Shown: piece by piece, positions 35,201 to 47,100 of the stretch
How positions within the stretch are numbered: the stretch's first letter is position 1
How the letters are laid out: each line of letters starts with the position of its first letter
Assembly: GCA_026027325.1 (NCBI GenBank)
Contig: JAMSLZ010000002.1
Location: 1,178,001 to 1,242,000 of the forward strand
Source of the DNA: Actinomucor elegans
Lineage: Eukaryota > Mucoromycota > Mucoromycetes > Mucorales > Mucoraceae
DNA: 64,000 nucleotides
Direction: 5' to 3'
Made by a program: the position numbers and the translations under genes
Notes under the pieces: generated by a model
The model's input: only the letters and a program-made list of their open reading frames with translations
Database searches by the model: none
What the model was told of the DNA's origin: nothing

Positions 35201-36424
35201 TTACGTTTATTGACACGTAAGGCACCACGACTCAATTGACGTGCACGGAAAAGTGGTGGTAGTGCTGAGAACGGTAAATGAGCAATGAACAAAGGTCGGC
35301 GTTGATGAGGGTTAGCATCATCACGAGCAAAATTAACTCTTGTGGGTGTAAAAGGGACCAACTGAAATGAACTACGGTTATTGCTACTATTATTATTGGT
35401 ATTACCGACAGAGGAAGAAGAGCGCCAGTCCATATCCAAATTACGCGAAGAGCGACGTTGATGACCGCCTGATAAGCGTTTGCTATCTTCAGTATCCGTC
35501 GTCTTGTTACTCGAGGCCAAGTTTAAGGGTTTGTTGAAATGAATACGTCTGCTTGAGGAAGTGGAAGGTGCCACGACCATATTTTCGTTGAGCGTAGGCA
35601 TTTGCAACGAAGCACGTTTACTGCTGGATGTACTAGTAGTAATACCACTCGCGTCAAACTTTTGCGATTCAGAATAGCGACGCGAAGATGAAGAAGAGGC
35701 TGCAGGAGGAGGGCCTTGTCCAGAATTGCGTCGACTACCGCCTTTGTGTTGGAAAGTGCCCATGAGTTTAGCTTCAGCTTCTGCCAAAGCCTCGTCGCGA
35801 GACAAAGTATCAAACATATTAATGTCGTGAATGGGATTTGAAGAAGAAGATACACTTTGAGAGCGTCTGGACCTATGTCTTGTATCAGATGGTAGCATTT
35901 CAGAGCCACCGTTGTACGACAATCGTTTATTATTGGTCGAAAGATGATTCTTTACTGCTGTTGTTCCAAGTGGTGTTGGTTTCTGCGTGCCATTGTTGGA
36001 GATGATGGGAGGCAAGTTTTTGAGTGTATTGATCATATCTTGCAAGGAATCCAGATCAACATCCTTTTTCTTTTTAAGAGCATCGTCTTCTTCCACCAAG
36101 GTGTGTAAAGCAAAGTTGATATTACGACGTCCATTGTTATTAATATGTGGCAGGTCTGAAGCACTGGCAGATCTTGAGCGTTGATGACGGCCCTGGGGTT
36201 GGAAAGAAGGCGGCCTTGGCTTGGGCTCAGGATTAAAGGAATGCCGCTTATCAGGAACTGGAGCGCTTTCTCTATGAGACTAATGTAATGTTTAGAATAA
36301 AGTTTAAACCAAGATAAAACTCGATGTTTTTTACCTTTTTCTCTGCAGAAAGAGAATCAAAGAAGCCACGAGTGCTTTCAGGCGCGGTTTGCTGTTCCAA
36401 CGTTTCAAGTGAAGATGGTTCCAT
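32245..36424 (-). CDS. SSD1: SSD1-type RNB-fold RNA-binding translational regulator (pseudonuclease)
   Basis: Eight exons on the minus strand: 36424-36335, 36279-34880, 34826-34598, 34545-34293, 34230-34014, 33957-33880, 33814-33445 and 33390-32245. They encode about 1260 residues, close to yeast Ssd1 (1250). The second acceptor could instead be eight bases or so further in, at the next in-frame AG. An N-terminal disordered Ser-rich region carries HQRRSS at about 303-308, which fits the Cbk1 (NDR kinase) consensus HxRRxS. Cold-shock-type and RNB domains follow. In the RNB core the four-Asp motif reads IDPKGSNVLDDALS (651-664). The position equivalent to E. coli RNase II D207 is Val658, so nuclease activity is unlikely, as known for Ssd1. 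Family members bind mRNAs for cell-wall proteins and repress translation. All introns are GT-AG, 52-65 bp. Confidence 0.9.
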
Positions 36425-37188
36425 TTTATAAAAGGAGTGATTATTACTACGTACAGTCTTGTAAGATGTACAGTTCTGAAAGGATAGTATACAAACTTGA
36501 ATGAAAGAAGAAGTATAAAGAAAGAAGAAAAAAAGAAAAGAAGTGAGAATGAAGCTGAAATGATAGTGAAAACGTTGAGTTACAAAAAAACCTGTAGTAC
36601 AAGTACAATTTATTTATCTTTCTTGGTTCTCACACAGTAGTGTAATCCACTTTGAAGGTTCTTAGTGTATATTTAATCCAATCAACTGTAAAAGCAGTGA
36701 GCCCCTTTTATACTATAGCCTGACAAGCCAATTACGACTATTTTCCCGAGAATATGCATGAGTTATCTTACGTATAAAGGTTCAGTTACTGGGTGTTTGT
36801 AATCGGAATTAAGCGTATCCATCGCCAATATTTCGATTTGTTAAAGATTAATACCATGATTACTCGTGGATAAACTATTTCTGATTTTTTTTTTTGGTGT
36901 TACTCTTATGCAAAGCGCTTCAAGCCTACATATCGTATTAGATAAGCCAACAAAAGTCATGAATAAACTAATTTTAAACTTTTGAAATCAAGTCTTCAAG
37001 TCTTCAAGGCTCAAAGTTTATCATTCCATTAAGCTTATAAATTTGTGCCTGGATCTAGTATTTGCAGTTCTCAACTGTACCTGAGTTGCAAAATTGGCAC
37101 TGCTGAAAAAATATTTTTCGTAATCCTGTAGTACAAAACTATGGAACACATCCGGGCGTTGGGCTTTTTTCCACTTACGCACTTTATC
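36425..37188. promoter_or_regulatory. Divergent promoter region of SSD1 and CCCH-finger gene
   Basis: A long pyrimidine tract on the SSD1 sense strand lies at 36512-36545. No clear TATA box or gene was found in the gap. Confidence 0.4.
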
Positions 37189-37810
37189 ATGTACACTACC
37201 ACCAAGCGATTCCCTGCATCTTGTCGATTCTTTAGTCAAGGCAACTGTAGGGCAGGCCAAGATTGCCATTTTGCTCATATTTTACCCTTTAATGCATCAC
37301 CCAAGAACAAACAGCATACTATCGTTATGAACGAAAATAACGATCTATCCTCAACTTCGCCAACCCAAGATTTGAATTCAATTCAAAAAGCTATTCGAAA
37401 TTTAGAACTGGATCAACTAGAAAAGAAGTATTCTGCCTTCTTTCAAAAGACAGCGTAAGCTTGATTCGACTGGAAATGAGCTTCATTAATTTAATTATGA
37501 GTTTATATAGACAAAGAGATTCAAATACGTTGATTGATCTCGTTTTGCCACTGGAGAAAAAGGAAGATTTAAAAGTACAGCTTATAATTCCATACAACTA
37601 CCCAGATACGCAGTGTACCTTACAAATTCAAAACAGTGATATGACATTAGAAAGCAAAAGGTATATCCTAATAATATAGACATTCTTAAAGGCTAAATCA
37701 TTCTTAGTAATATTCAAGCAGCATTTGAAGACTATGAATGGCATCAGATGAGACACAAGACTTTGGTTCAACAGCTGGACTGGTTAACCGCTCATTTCAA
37801 CTCGCTCTAA
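37189..37810 (+). CDS. CCCH zinc-finger protein with RWD-like C-terminal part
   Basis: Three exons, 37189-37454, 37511-37660 and 37708-37810, encode 172 residues. An in-frame ATG at 37141 would add 16 residues, but the sequence there looks like a pyrimidine-rich leader. A C-x7-C-x5-C-x3-H zinc finger lies at CRFFSQGNCRAGQDCHFAH near the N-terminus, a type that usually binds RNA. A charged helix with LELDQLEKKYSAFF follows. The C-terminal part (VQLIIPYNYPD and onwards) resembles the YPxxxP region of RWD domains, which are protein-binding folds. That last assignment is tentative. Introns are 56 and 47 bp. It converges on the uS3m gene with 139 bp between stops. Confidence 0.75.
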
Positions 37811-37949
37811 CCATACGCGAAACCAATACCACCATTATAATGATAGGCTTCTTTATTATGATATTTACCGTTTGTTAAAAAAAAGTGATTTATGCACATA
37901 TCTAGTTTTTTCTCTTTTTTATTATACATAATACATAATGTAAGCTTAT

Positions 37950-38726
37950 CTAAAGCTTAGCTGCAGACTCCACAGCCTTCTTTCCCATCTTACTTGCCAT
38001 TGCATTAACACCAAATAAGGCAGAAGCGATCCAAACCTTGACAGTGATACTACCATTCTTATTAGCAAAAGTATGACGGCCCACATCAACCAAAGATTTG
38101 TGGCTCGTGAATTGGAAAGTACCAAGCGATTTACGCATCACTTGAGTTCTTGAAGCACCCTTTCTACGTCCCAAACGACCAGATACTTGATATTTGATAC
38201 CTTGAATAGCTGAAGTCAACTGACCGTTTGACACTTGAGGTAATAGACTGTTCCATTGTACACCAAAAGGCATGTTGTGAGGAAGAGGTGGCTTGACAAG
38301 AGGCACACCTTTCATGAATCGACGGGTAAGTTGAGACCAACCAATACGTTCCGAGTTAATTGTCAAGTACTGGGCCAAAATCTCGGCATTCATATAAGGA
38401 TAATGCACTTGAATAAATCGTAAATCGACAAATTTACCGGGATAGAGCGAACTAATGAGCTTTTCTAAAGGCTCTAGCTTAAAATCGGCCACCTTACCAA
38501 AGGTTGGGTCGGCATAATAGTAAAGCTGAACAGTGACTTTGGAAGGTGAATGGCGAAAGGCAGGGGTGGATGTCAAGTGATTTTGGAAAAAGTGCTTGAG
38601 AGTGGCCTTGGTAGCTCCATCCTTCTCCCATAACATATTGTTGCGGGCATTGCGGGAAAAGCAGTAGACTGAAGTGTTCCAATCTTGTTTGCCCTTCAAA
38701 CTAAGTGCCTTGATACTTTTGGACAT
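37950..38726 (-). CDS. Mitochondrial small-subunit ribosomal protein uS3m (Rps3/Var1 type), nuclear-encoded
   Basis: A single-exon frame of 258 residues. The C-terminal half carries GIKYQVSGRLGRRKGASRT and later GRHTFANKNGSITVKVWI, the KH-proximal and C-terminal signature of ribosomal protein S3. The middle segment (HSPSKVTVQLYYYADP) recalls fungal mitochondrial Rps3/Var1. The N-terminus is basic and poor in acidic residues (MSKSIKALSLKGKQDW), compatible with mitochondrial import. In many fungi this protein is still encoded in mitochondrial DNA, so a nuclear, intronless copy with standard codons is notable. It would sit in the head of the mitochondrial small subunit. The family is likely; the mitochondrial targeting is inferred. 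Confidence 0.75.
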   Translation of the reverse strand: MSKSIKALSLKGKQDWNTSVYCFSRNARNNMLWEKDGATKATLKHFFQNHLTSTPAFRHSPSKVTVQLYYYADPTFGKVADFKLEPLEKLISSLYPGKFVDLRFIQVHYPYMNAEILAQYLTINSERIGWSQLTRRFMKGVPLVKPPLPHNMPFGVQWNSLLPQVSNGQLTSAIQGIKYQVSGRLGRRKGASRTQVMRKSLGTFQFTSHKSLVDVGRHTFANKNGSITVKVWIASALFGVNAMASKMGKKAVESAAKL

Positions 38727-39926
38727 TTCAATTTAGTGCAAGAAGAGTCGAAATTGGTTTTATTTTCAAAACCCTCCTAGACCCCCTCTCTCCTCCCAGC
38801 TGCCTTGATAGTCCTAACGGCCTAGCTCAGAAAAATAGTCACATTTACAGTCACGGTAGATCGATAATAATGGGTTCCGCTTCTTTTTTTGTCAAGCAGA
38901 AAAATGCCTATTTGGACTATATGCTGGCTCTTTTAGATTAATACTACAGCTGTATGTTATGCTGTCTGTCAGTCCAGTATTAAATGAAATGTAATATTAT
39001 GCTGTATGAAAGCACAAGTGGTTTATCACAGTATAGTCTATGCTCTTGACTATTGTAATATATATGTCATGCAATGCTGATCGTATTCTTAGTATCAATG
39101 CTATTTGATATGCAGAAAACAAAAGAAACTCTTTGCATTCACTAAACGATAGAAATGATATCTATAAGATTTTACATGTCAGGTATGCGTTAGAATAAAA
39201 TCTTTACATGATACGCAGCTATACATATAGGTCCAGGTACTACTCTATGGAAACTAACATATATGACCCATGTTTTTCAGAAAAAATAGAATGTACTAAG
39301 TTCTTTACTCGCGTAACTAAAGGTTATACTGCCGATGAGCCGTAGTTATGCACAATCACTAAATTAGTTTGTTTTATCTTGCGATTACGATTCACTAGAC
39401 TTTGATAGAAGTTAGGAGGTCTTGTTAGTATAATGACAAAGGACTATTAGGAGTTTGTTCATGTACTATCACAAAATAGATATAAAGGATATAATTATTC
39501 ATTTCTTGTATATTCCAAAGGCTTATTTAAATGGCTTTATGGCATAAACAGATTTTACCATGAGCAATTTAAAGCACCAGGTAGTACACAAGTCATTTAT
39601 CGCTATGTAAATGCAATGTTTCTGAGCTTGAGTTAAGAAGGAAGATCCGAAGAAAAAAAGGTGGCAATAGGAGCAGAAGACTCCTAAGTGTTTCAACAAA
39701 GAAAATATACTCCTAAAGGCATCATCTCCTATATCAAAACCCCTAGTCTTCCTTTCTATGTATTTTCTGCGTCTACACTTACTCCTATTCATCTTTTAAA
39801 AGTACGCATGCAATTTCGACTCTTTTGAAAACAGTATATAAAGAGGCCATTTAGACATCAGTTCCGGATACTTTATTCGAGCAACTTACTTTCTCTCCTC
39901 ATCTACCTACTAAAATATCTATCAAG
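38727..39926. other. Intergenic region with TATA box of secreted-protein gene
   Basis: No gene recognised. TATATAAA at 39835-39842 sits 85-92 bp before the ATG at 39927. A CT-rich leader follows it. Confidence 0.55.
39835..39842 (+). promoter_or_regulatory. TATA box of small secreted-protein gene
   Basis: TATATAAA followed by GAGG, with a pyrimidine-rich leader (TTACTTTCTCTCCTCATC) before the start codon. This suggests a strongly expressed gene. Confidence 0.65.
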
Positions 39927-40166
39927 ATGGTCCGTGCTATTTTCTTCGTTTCTGCTGTCCTCGCCATGGGTGCCTTTGTTTCTGCTGCTCCTAGTCTTAT
40001 CGGTTTAAATGTTGAAAATAATAACATTGCTAATCCTAAAATCAAAGATTCTGTTAAAGATATCAAAGTCAAGGATATTGTAACCGATAATGGTAAGTGA
40101 TTTTGGTATATACACGTTTATAATATCTAACCAATTATTCATTTAGAAATCCTCTCTCATCATTAA
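39927..40166 (+). CDS. Small secreted protein, 61 residues
   Basis: Two exons, 39927-40092 and 40147-40166, flank a 54-bp GT-AG intron. The protein begins with a clear signal peptide, MVRAIFFVSAVLAMGAFVSA, followed by AP. The mature part is about 40 residues, without cysteine, and contains a repeated Lys-Asp/Ile pattern (IKDSVKDIKVKDIV). It ends in EILSHH. I know no family. The strong TATA box, CT-rich leader, signal peptide and clean intron support a real gene despite its size. If the intron is retained, the frame reads on into the intron and stops soon after. Confidence 0.7.
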
Positions 40167-43100
40167 GTTCATGTCTATCTTCTATAATATTTAATTTGCT
40201 ACTAGAACATTTTTCTTAGCAATATTGTCATAGTATCACGCACCCCCTTCTTTATATCCTTCCTATATCTTTTAAAAAAAAGAATCTTTTCAATATAATT
40301 ATTTTCATCATCTTTTTTCCCTTTATTATTTTATAATAATGGGATATTTTTGAAGTGAAATAAGCCGCATTATCAATAAAACCTTATAACCTTAATAATA
40401 ATAATGATATAGTCTGTCAAGTATCTGTAGTAGTGCAACATAAAGAAGATGGATGTGGAGTTTAGCTTTTATTACTATCACACAGATGAAAGAAAAAACT
40501 ATACATTTAGGAACAGCCAATACCTGCTTATCCTATTGTGTAGCTTTGAAAATTTGCTCATTGTAAAGGGTATGATTTGGATGGATGTTTCACAAACGAT
40601 ATTTAAAACATCAATGGAATCCTTGATTTGAGAATATATCGAGCAATATAATATGTCAATAATAACGTATTATGACAAATACTACCTCCTCCAAAAGAAC
40701 GTGGTTTATATATATTTATATATATTGAAAATTGCCAAGATATCTTCGTTTATTGTTGAATATAGGCGTGAGTTTACAAGTCCAGTGGCGACAGGTCATA
40801 ATTGACATCTCCAATTACAATCCCGCGATTAATAAATGGATCTGCCCTAGCGCCTTTCATCTGCAATATACAATATCAAGATCAATTTATTGCAAATATA
40901 GTATTTTTTTTCGTAGTTTTCCAAAAATTAGAGATTTATTCCAGTCTCTTTGCAAACAAGATGGTATTTTTAGATGGAAAAAGGTTAGTTTATCGAAATC
41001 CAATCAAACGTATGCCCTGGGTTTCAGCGTACCATATGGTTTATTTGCCACGATCTTGGAATGCTTTCTTTTTGATTGGGATGAATGTATTGTTGTCTAA
41101 AAGACCATACTAGAGAGAAACAAAATGAGTAACCTTAAAACGTATAGCTTACGCAGTCTTATTCTTCTATTATTACATTTGTGACGAATATTTGCGTTTT
41201 GTTTTAACAAAAGTAGTAGGTCGGACACTTCAAAGCTTATTCATGAATCAAGCTTGTATTTTAAACAGTTTCAATTTATTGGAAAACTAATGATCATACG
41301 CACACCAAACTAAAAATACAACAGCAGCAATACATCGCAGCCTTTTCAAAATATTATTAAATCAAAGAGACCAAAACTACATGCATGTACCCAGCAGCAT
41401 TGTTCGGTATTATACTAGCTACAGACAAATAAAGCGCATTTATACACCAAATTGTAACAAAAGCACTTAGTATGTACATTTATAGTCATGCGTGTGTTGG
41501 CTTGTCAAACCGACAAAGGATCAGAAGGATATATGGAGGGACTATTACAAAGAAGAACCATTTATTCAAGATAGCCCACAACTTGTTATAATGATACAGG
41601 AGAGCTGTTGTTCACTAACTGAAATTATATAGGATCATAATAAAGTGCAATTACTTTTTAAAATAAATAGCTTTTGTTAAATTTTGTCTAGTTGATTCTT
41701 ATACGGACAATGTTGAGAAAGTGCACGTAGATTTTGGTAGACCACAATGTTAAACAAGTTGATAACAACATAAAAATAAAGAATAAGTTCATTAAATAGA
41801 TGCGAAGGACATATGCATCGAAATAATCTGTTATGTTATACATTTTATTCTCTAGTTTCGGTATTCACAGTATGACGCTGATTGAGCAACACGATAGATG
41901 GTAATTAGCCGGTGATGTTGGTGTTGAATCTTCTAGACAAAGTCTCTATAAAAATGTTTATTCCGAAACACAAATCACTGTAGGAAGCCCCCCCCCCCAC
42001 CTTAGTTTTTCAAATAAAAAATTCAATATATATCTATATTTTATCGCGTCGTTCAAGTAGTATCAATTGAGACTACTTTCTGGATACATGCTCATTTTAA
42101 CATACAAGCGAATATCTTTTATATATGGACTCATTAGTATCACTACAAAAGTAAAATGCTTTATTTTCATCTTTATAGTGCCTCTATTACAGTATCATCA
42201 TGTCATCTGATTGATTTTCTATTTTAAAATATCTTATTGTGCACAATGCGGATCTCCTTTTTGAAAACTCCAGAGGTAGGTTGCATCTCTCTAAATAATT
42301 TCATTTATAAAAAAAAATATATAGGAGAAAGTATAACTGTGGATAAACTATAAAGTAAGATCAAGATTATCAACGGCAATGAACAAATGTTTTCTTTTGC
42401 CAATGCATGTTATTTTCTGAAGTACAGGCTATGGTATAAGAAGGATGTTATAAAAAGGAATTTTATCAATGATGGAACAAAAAAAGTGATCATATGCGCA
42501 GGGATGACGGAGCTCTGACCATAGACTGCACCTTCTATACACTAGCAGGGCTCTTATCCCCATCACTATGGAGTCCCCTTTTCTACTAAACATCGGAAGC
42601 TGTATTTCAGCACTTCGAATACTTCAATATTCTTCTCTTCAAAAAGAAATTAGATGTCTCTTCTCATGGTAAATAATTTTTAATATCCGCCATAGGCTTA
42701 ACCAATATTGCATATAATTCAATTATGTATCTAATAGGCGACCGATTCCACTTTAAAGTTGCATCAAATGATTAGTTAATGTATATAATGCACTTTTGAG
42801 TCTACTAGGACTATCGTTGACTTATTATACTACGATTATATTATATTTTAGTTGTTATTTATAGCCTATAAGCATCTACTACTGTAAATGTCTAACGATC
42901 AACAAATCACTCTACCAATCTCGGCTCAATGTCGTATCTGTTGATTAATATATATATAGAATGAACCACTTTACACATTAAAACCACTACTTAACTGATT
43001 TGTAGTATATACTCCATTTTAACGATTGACTGTAATTTGTATATATTTCATATATCCTCGTATATTAGATAATTTATGGATCTCTTCTCATCCTACCTCG

Positions 43101-44111
43101 GTTGCTTCATATCATATCTATTGGGTAATCCGTATTTAGGATACATCACTGTATGCACTAAGCCGATCATTTTTCTAGAATAAAATAATTATATTATGAT
43201 TTCAATGATTCAATTCAAGTTACATGCTCTCCATATAACCATCTCTATAGATTTCAGTTTATTGTTACATTTGAAAAGTAGTAGTCTCTTTAAATATCTT
43301 ACAGGTTTTACCAAGTTGTTTATTTAAGGGCAAATTTGGTGATTGGGCCTGTTCGTTAATTTTGATAATGGAAAAAAGTGAGCGTTGTACTGGCTAGTAT
43401 TCTTAAAACTTCTTCTATGTCGGGTAAAGCACCTTTTTACATAATATACTGCGCTCATAATACCCACAGTTTTTTTTATCGTGTCTGTATTAAAACTGTA
43501 ATCAAGAGTCTTATGCTAAATGAAACAGTGAAAGTGTTTAATTATTAGTACACTAAATACAAGAAGTAGTAGCTGACAGAGATCAACAGTTTTTGGATAA
43601 AGTAATACCATTCAATTGAACCAAGTGTTGTCGGCCAACAGCTATCAGCTATCGACTGTATGATCATCCATTATTAATAATAATAAAGCTTACAGTTACG
43701 TGAAACTCATTATGAGCGCTCTGGTGAGTTGATTTCTTTTGATAAACTTAATATCCAAGTTACTGCTGAGTTAAGCATTCATATCTTTACGTATGGTCAT
43801 TTTCTTCTATTACCTTAGGCTATGTCTGCAAGAAGTAATAAATCTCTTGTATGATTTTTTTCACAGTTTCAATGAAACTGTTAAACGCGATACCGTATTG
43901 TTTTATACGTATATTCGAGTTTCTATCTATAGTATCAGCGTATCGTCTTTTCTGATTATGTTATACGAAAAGAAATCATGATAAATCGAACATTGGAAAT
44001 AAAATCAGTTCCGCCGGCGGTTCAAAAATTTCGCTTTGTATACCTCTTTAGGCTAATGGTCTTCAAAATATGCTCTCCTCTTTAAAATAAACTTCTAAAG
44101 CAAAAAACGAA
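40167..44111. other. Gene-free interval
   Basis: No supportable gene over almost 4 kb. A C10 run lies at about 41990-41999. Dispersed-repeat copies lie at 42911-42970 and, more diverged, near 43085-43150. Overlapping frames at 40732-41113 show no recognisable domain. Confidence 0.5.
42911..42970 (-). repeat. Dispersed AGATGC...GATC repeat, copy
   Basis: Plus strand carries TACCAATCTCGGCTCAATGT, then CGTATCTGTTGATTAATA and an AGAATGAAC tail, matching the extended form of the family. Confidence 0.45.
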
Positions 44112-44182
44112 TGCGCGGTCGGGGAATCGAACCCCGGCCCTTCGCGTGGCAGGCGAAGATTATACCACTTAACCAACCGCGC
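44112..44182 (-). tRNA. tRNA-Gly: tRNA-Gly(GCC)
   Basis: Minus-strand 71-nt cloverleaf. Acceptor GCGCGGT pairs with ACCGCGC, followed by discriminator A. The anticodon stem TTCGC/GCGAA encloses CTGCCAC with anticodon GCC. The T-arm CGGGG-TTCGATT-CCCCG is intact. No intron. It decodes GGC and GGT. Confidence 0.97.
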
Positions 44183-47100
44183 ATTTGATGATTTTTGAAG
44201 CAAAGAAATTATGATAAAATACATAATAAGTGATGTTATTAATCACGTGATGTAGTCCTTCTGATTGGATTCGGTGAATTAAAATGTTGTTATCTGTCAT
44301 CATCATCATTAAGAGTTGAGATCAGCAAGAATAAATGAATACGCAAGAATCTCAAAAAGGAACATATTGTATAAAAGTGATCTAGATATCAATTTTCGTT
44401 ACCTTGATCCGAAGAACTATTATATATCTCTATTTTCAAGTGTTATCTCTTTGATTATATTCTATCTTAAAATTGTTGCTATCAATTGGATCAAAAGACT
44501 TATCTTCATATTATATTTCACTCGCCACCACCAATAAGAAAAACGTATAAATACCCCAAGGAGGAGGTTGTTCAGAGCATGCTTGCCTGGAAATAACCAT
44601 CCACACAGTATCTACTCTGAGAAACGATTTTATTTCATAAATATTAGCATGTGTAATATTAACATTGTTATGTTACTTTTTTATATAATTTGAATCTTTT
44701 ATATAACATTAAAATTCTTAAGGATGTAACTTTTTACAGAAACAAAAAATATTTCATGGATTGCTATTTTATTTCTAATTTCTTTTTTTTATATAACAAT
44801 ATATATTTTCCTTAATTTATTAAAAAATGAAATCGTTTCTCTCTATTAGGAGAGTCTGCTGTCTGCCTTATTCACTTCACCTTCCACTTGTAGATGCATA
44901 CTTATACTTGGTACAATTGAAGCCAGCAAATAATTTTTACTGATGAACAGCACACTCTCCATCCAACTTTTTAATATGCTAGGCTTTTTCTTGAATGTAT
45001 AAAGATTATGGCACATACCATAATATTTCCGATACATCCAAAGGATAGAAACATAGCCAGCAAAACAATTTTTTTTATAAGAGGAATAAAGGCAGATGTA
45101 GCTACACTTGGAACAATCTCTATACAAACTCAAGGAAGGAAGAGGGTATTCTCCAATAAGTGAATAAGCGATGTGTCATTTTTAACGTGATTTTGATAAC
45201 TAGAAATTTTGTCTGATTACTTCAAGGAACAAATAAGCTCCAGTAAAATCTTAATTAGAAGCGTTGAGTCTGTCTGTCTAGACTAACCCGTGAAGAAGGA
45301 AGAAAATAAGAAAGCTATATGTTGAATTCGAAGTAACTAAAGACCAAAGATTCACTTAATAACAATAATAAGAAGACTTGAGTAGATGTAATCAGATTGC
45401 TGATTGGTAATAAGTTATTTGTTCTCTTTATTTCGATTATAAATAAAGGTGTATTTATATTAGTTAAAGGTCTTATGTTTAACCGATTGACAGGTACTGC
45501 TGAGAATGAACGAATGAAATAATACTTCATGAGTTGTTTAGCCGATTACTTGTGCAAGTTACGATAGAATTAGTTTATACAAGTAAACGTACTGTTCTTG
45601 TATTATTACTGATGAGTAATATTAATGACAAGTGATGATGATGAATCAACTTAGAAGCTTAATTGATTATGCGCTGGTGATTGCTTGTTGATTGGTGAAA
45701 CATGTTTGATAGGTCAATCAGTTACGCAGTTAGATAGCTTTAATTGAGACGTGTCGTGTGTATAGCCTATGAATATAAGTGTGTATACGACACTATATTC
45801 GAATATCGCTACATCTGGCTTGGCCCTGTTTATCTCGACTCATTTAAATGGTTATGCTCTTAGGAAGAAGACATTTGACAGTTATCTGGGGAAGGGTATT
45901 GTTGGAAGCAATTGTTAAAATATTTCATATATTAGTTATTATATTATTTTGTTCTGTATTGGCTTTGTAAGTCAATTCCCAATGTTTGCAATGATATATT
46001 TATATGTATTGTAAATAAGCTCCTTACTCCTTGCTCCCTGCTCTTTATTTTCTCCCGTTAAATAATAATAAAGCATTGACTGGAGCTACCATCATAACTT
46101 GACAGCTTGAAATTTAGCATGATGCATAATAACAACCCTAAACTTAAGGATCCCTAGACATACACTATGTAGTGGACATAACTACTTTACATAGAATAAT
46201 AATAGAAGTGTACCTGAATAGTTAAATTGTGTAATCGTAACTAGTTATATTTACTCTATGTAACCGCTACCCAGCCCATTAATAACGGAAGACTGGCAGT
46301 TTGGTAGAATAAATCCCTCTCTTGTTTTCTGTCTCGTTAATTAAACACGTATCCAACTAATTACGAACATCTCAGGAAACATCCCACACTGCATACTATA
46401 TTAAACCCTTAAGGTCTGACCTTAATATTCTATTTACATTACAAAAAAACTTAGTTACACACTCTACTCTCTGATCATTTAAAAGACATTATAGTTTAGC
46501 TTGTAAATAAAGCTTATATTTTGATTATAAATTGGATACGACGTTTCGATGAGTTTGGAACCGATTCTAGGAAATATTTGAAACGATAACTGTGAATCAT
46601 GAACTTAATAGAACAAAATACATATTTATATATACTGACACATAAAACAATATTTATATTAATCTCGGGTGAATTGTATTAGAAGAGCTTTTAAGCAATC
46701 TAAATCAAGGGTTCACACTTTAGTACCATTAACGTATTATGATGATGATATAGAAATCTTCATTATGATAGAATTGTTTGTTTTGGAAACGAAGTGTACG
46801 TAGCGTTTGCAGCCTCTATATCGTAAATTTAGGCTCTCCAAAACAAAGCCACATAGATTAGCTTGAAAAGGATAACTGAGGCGCAGATCCGTTTTCTTGT
46901 GATATCTGGTGTGTAACTTGATTTTAAAATACTCTCTCGGCTTATACTCTTCTTTTTCTATATACTCGTATAATAAGACGTTTTAGTGGTGGTAGAATAT
47001 TCTTTTGTGTACTATATATACTTGTCTAGAATGTCTCTCCACCCTACTACAACGGATCAAATGGGAAGAAATTATCATAAGAAATACTATTGTTTGAACG

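Noticed and set aside
40732..41113. Overlapping plus-strand frames of 122 and 103 residues
   Set aside because: Two frames of similar length overlap, neither has a recognisable motif, and composition is AT-driven. A decayed element is possible but not supported.
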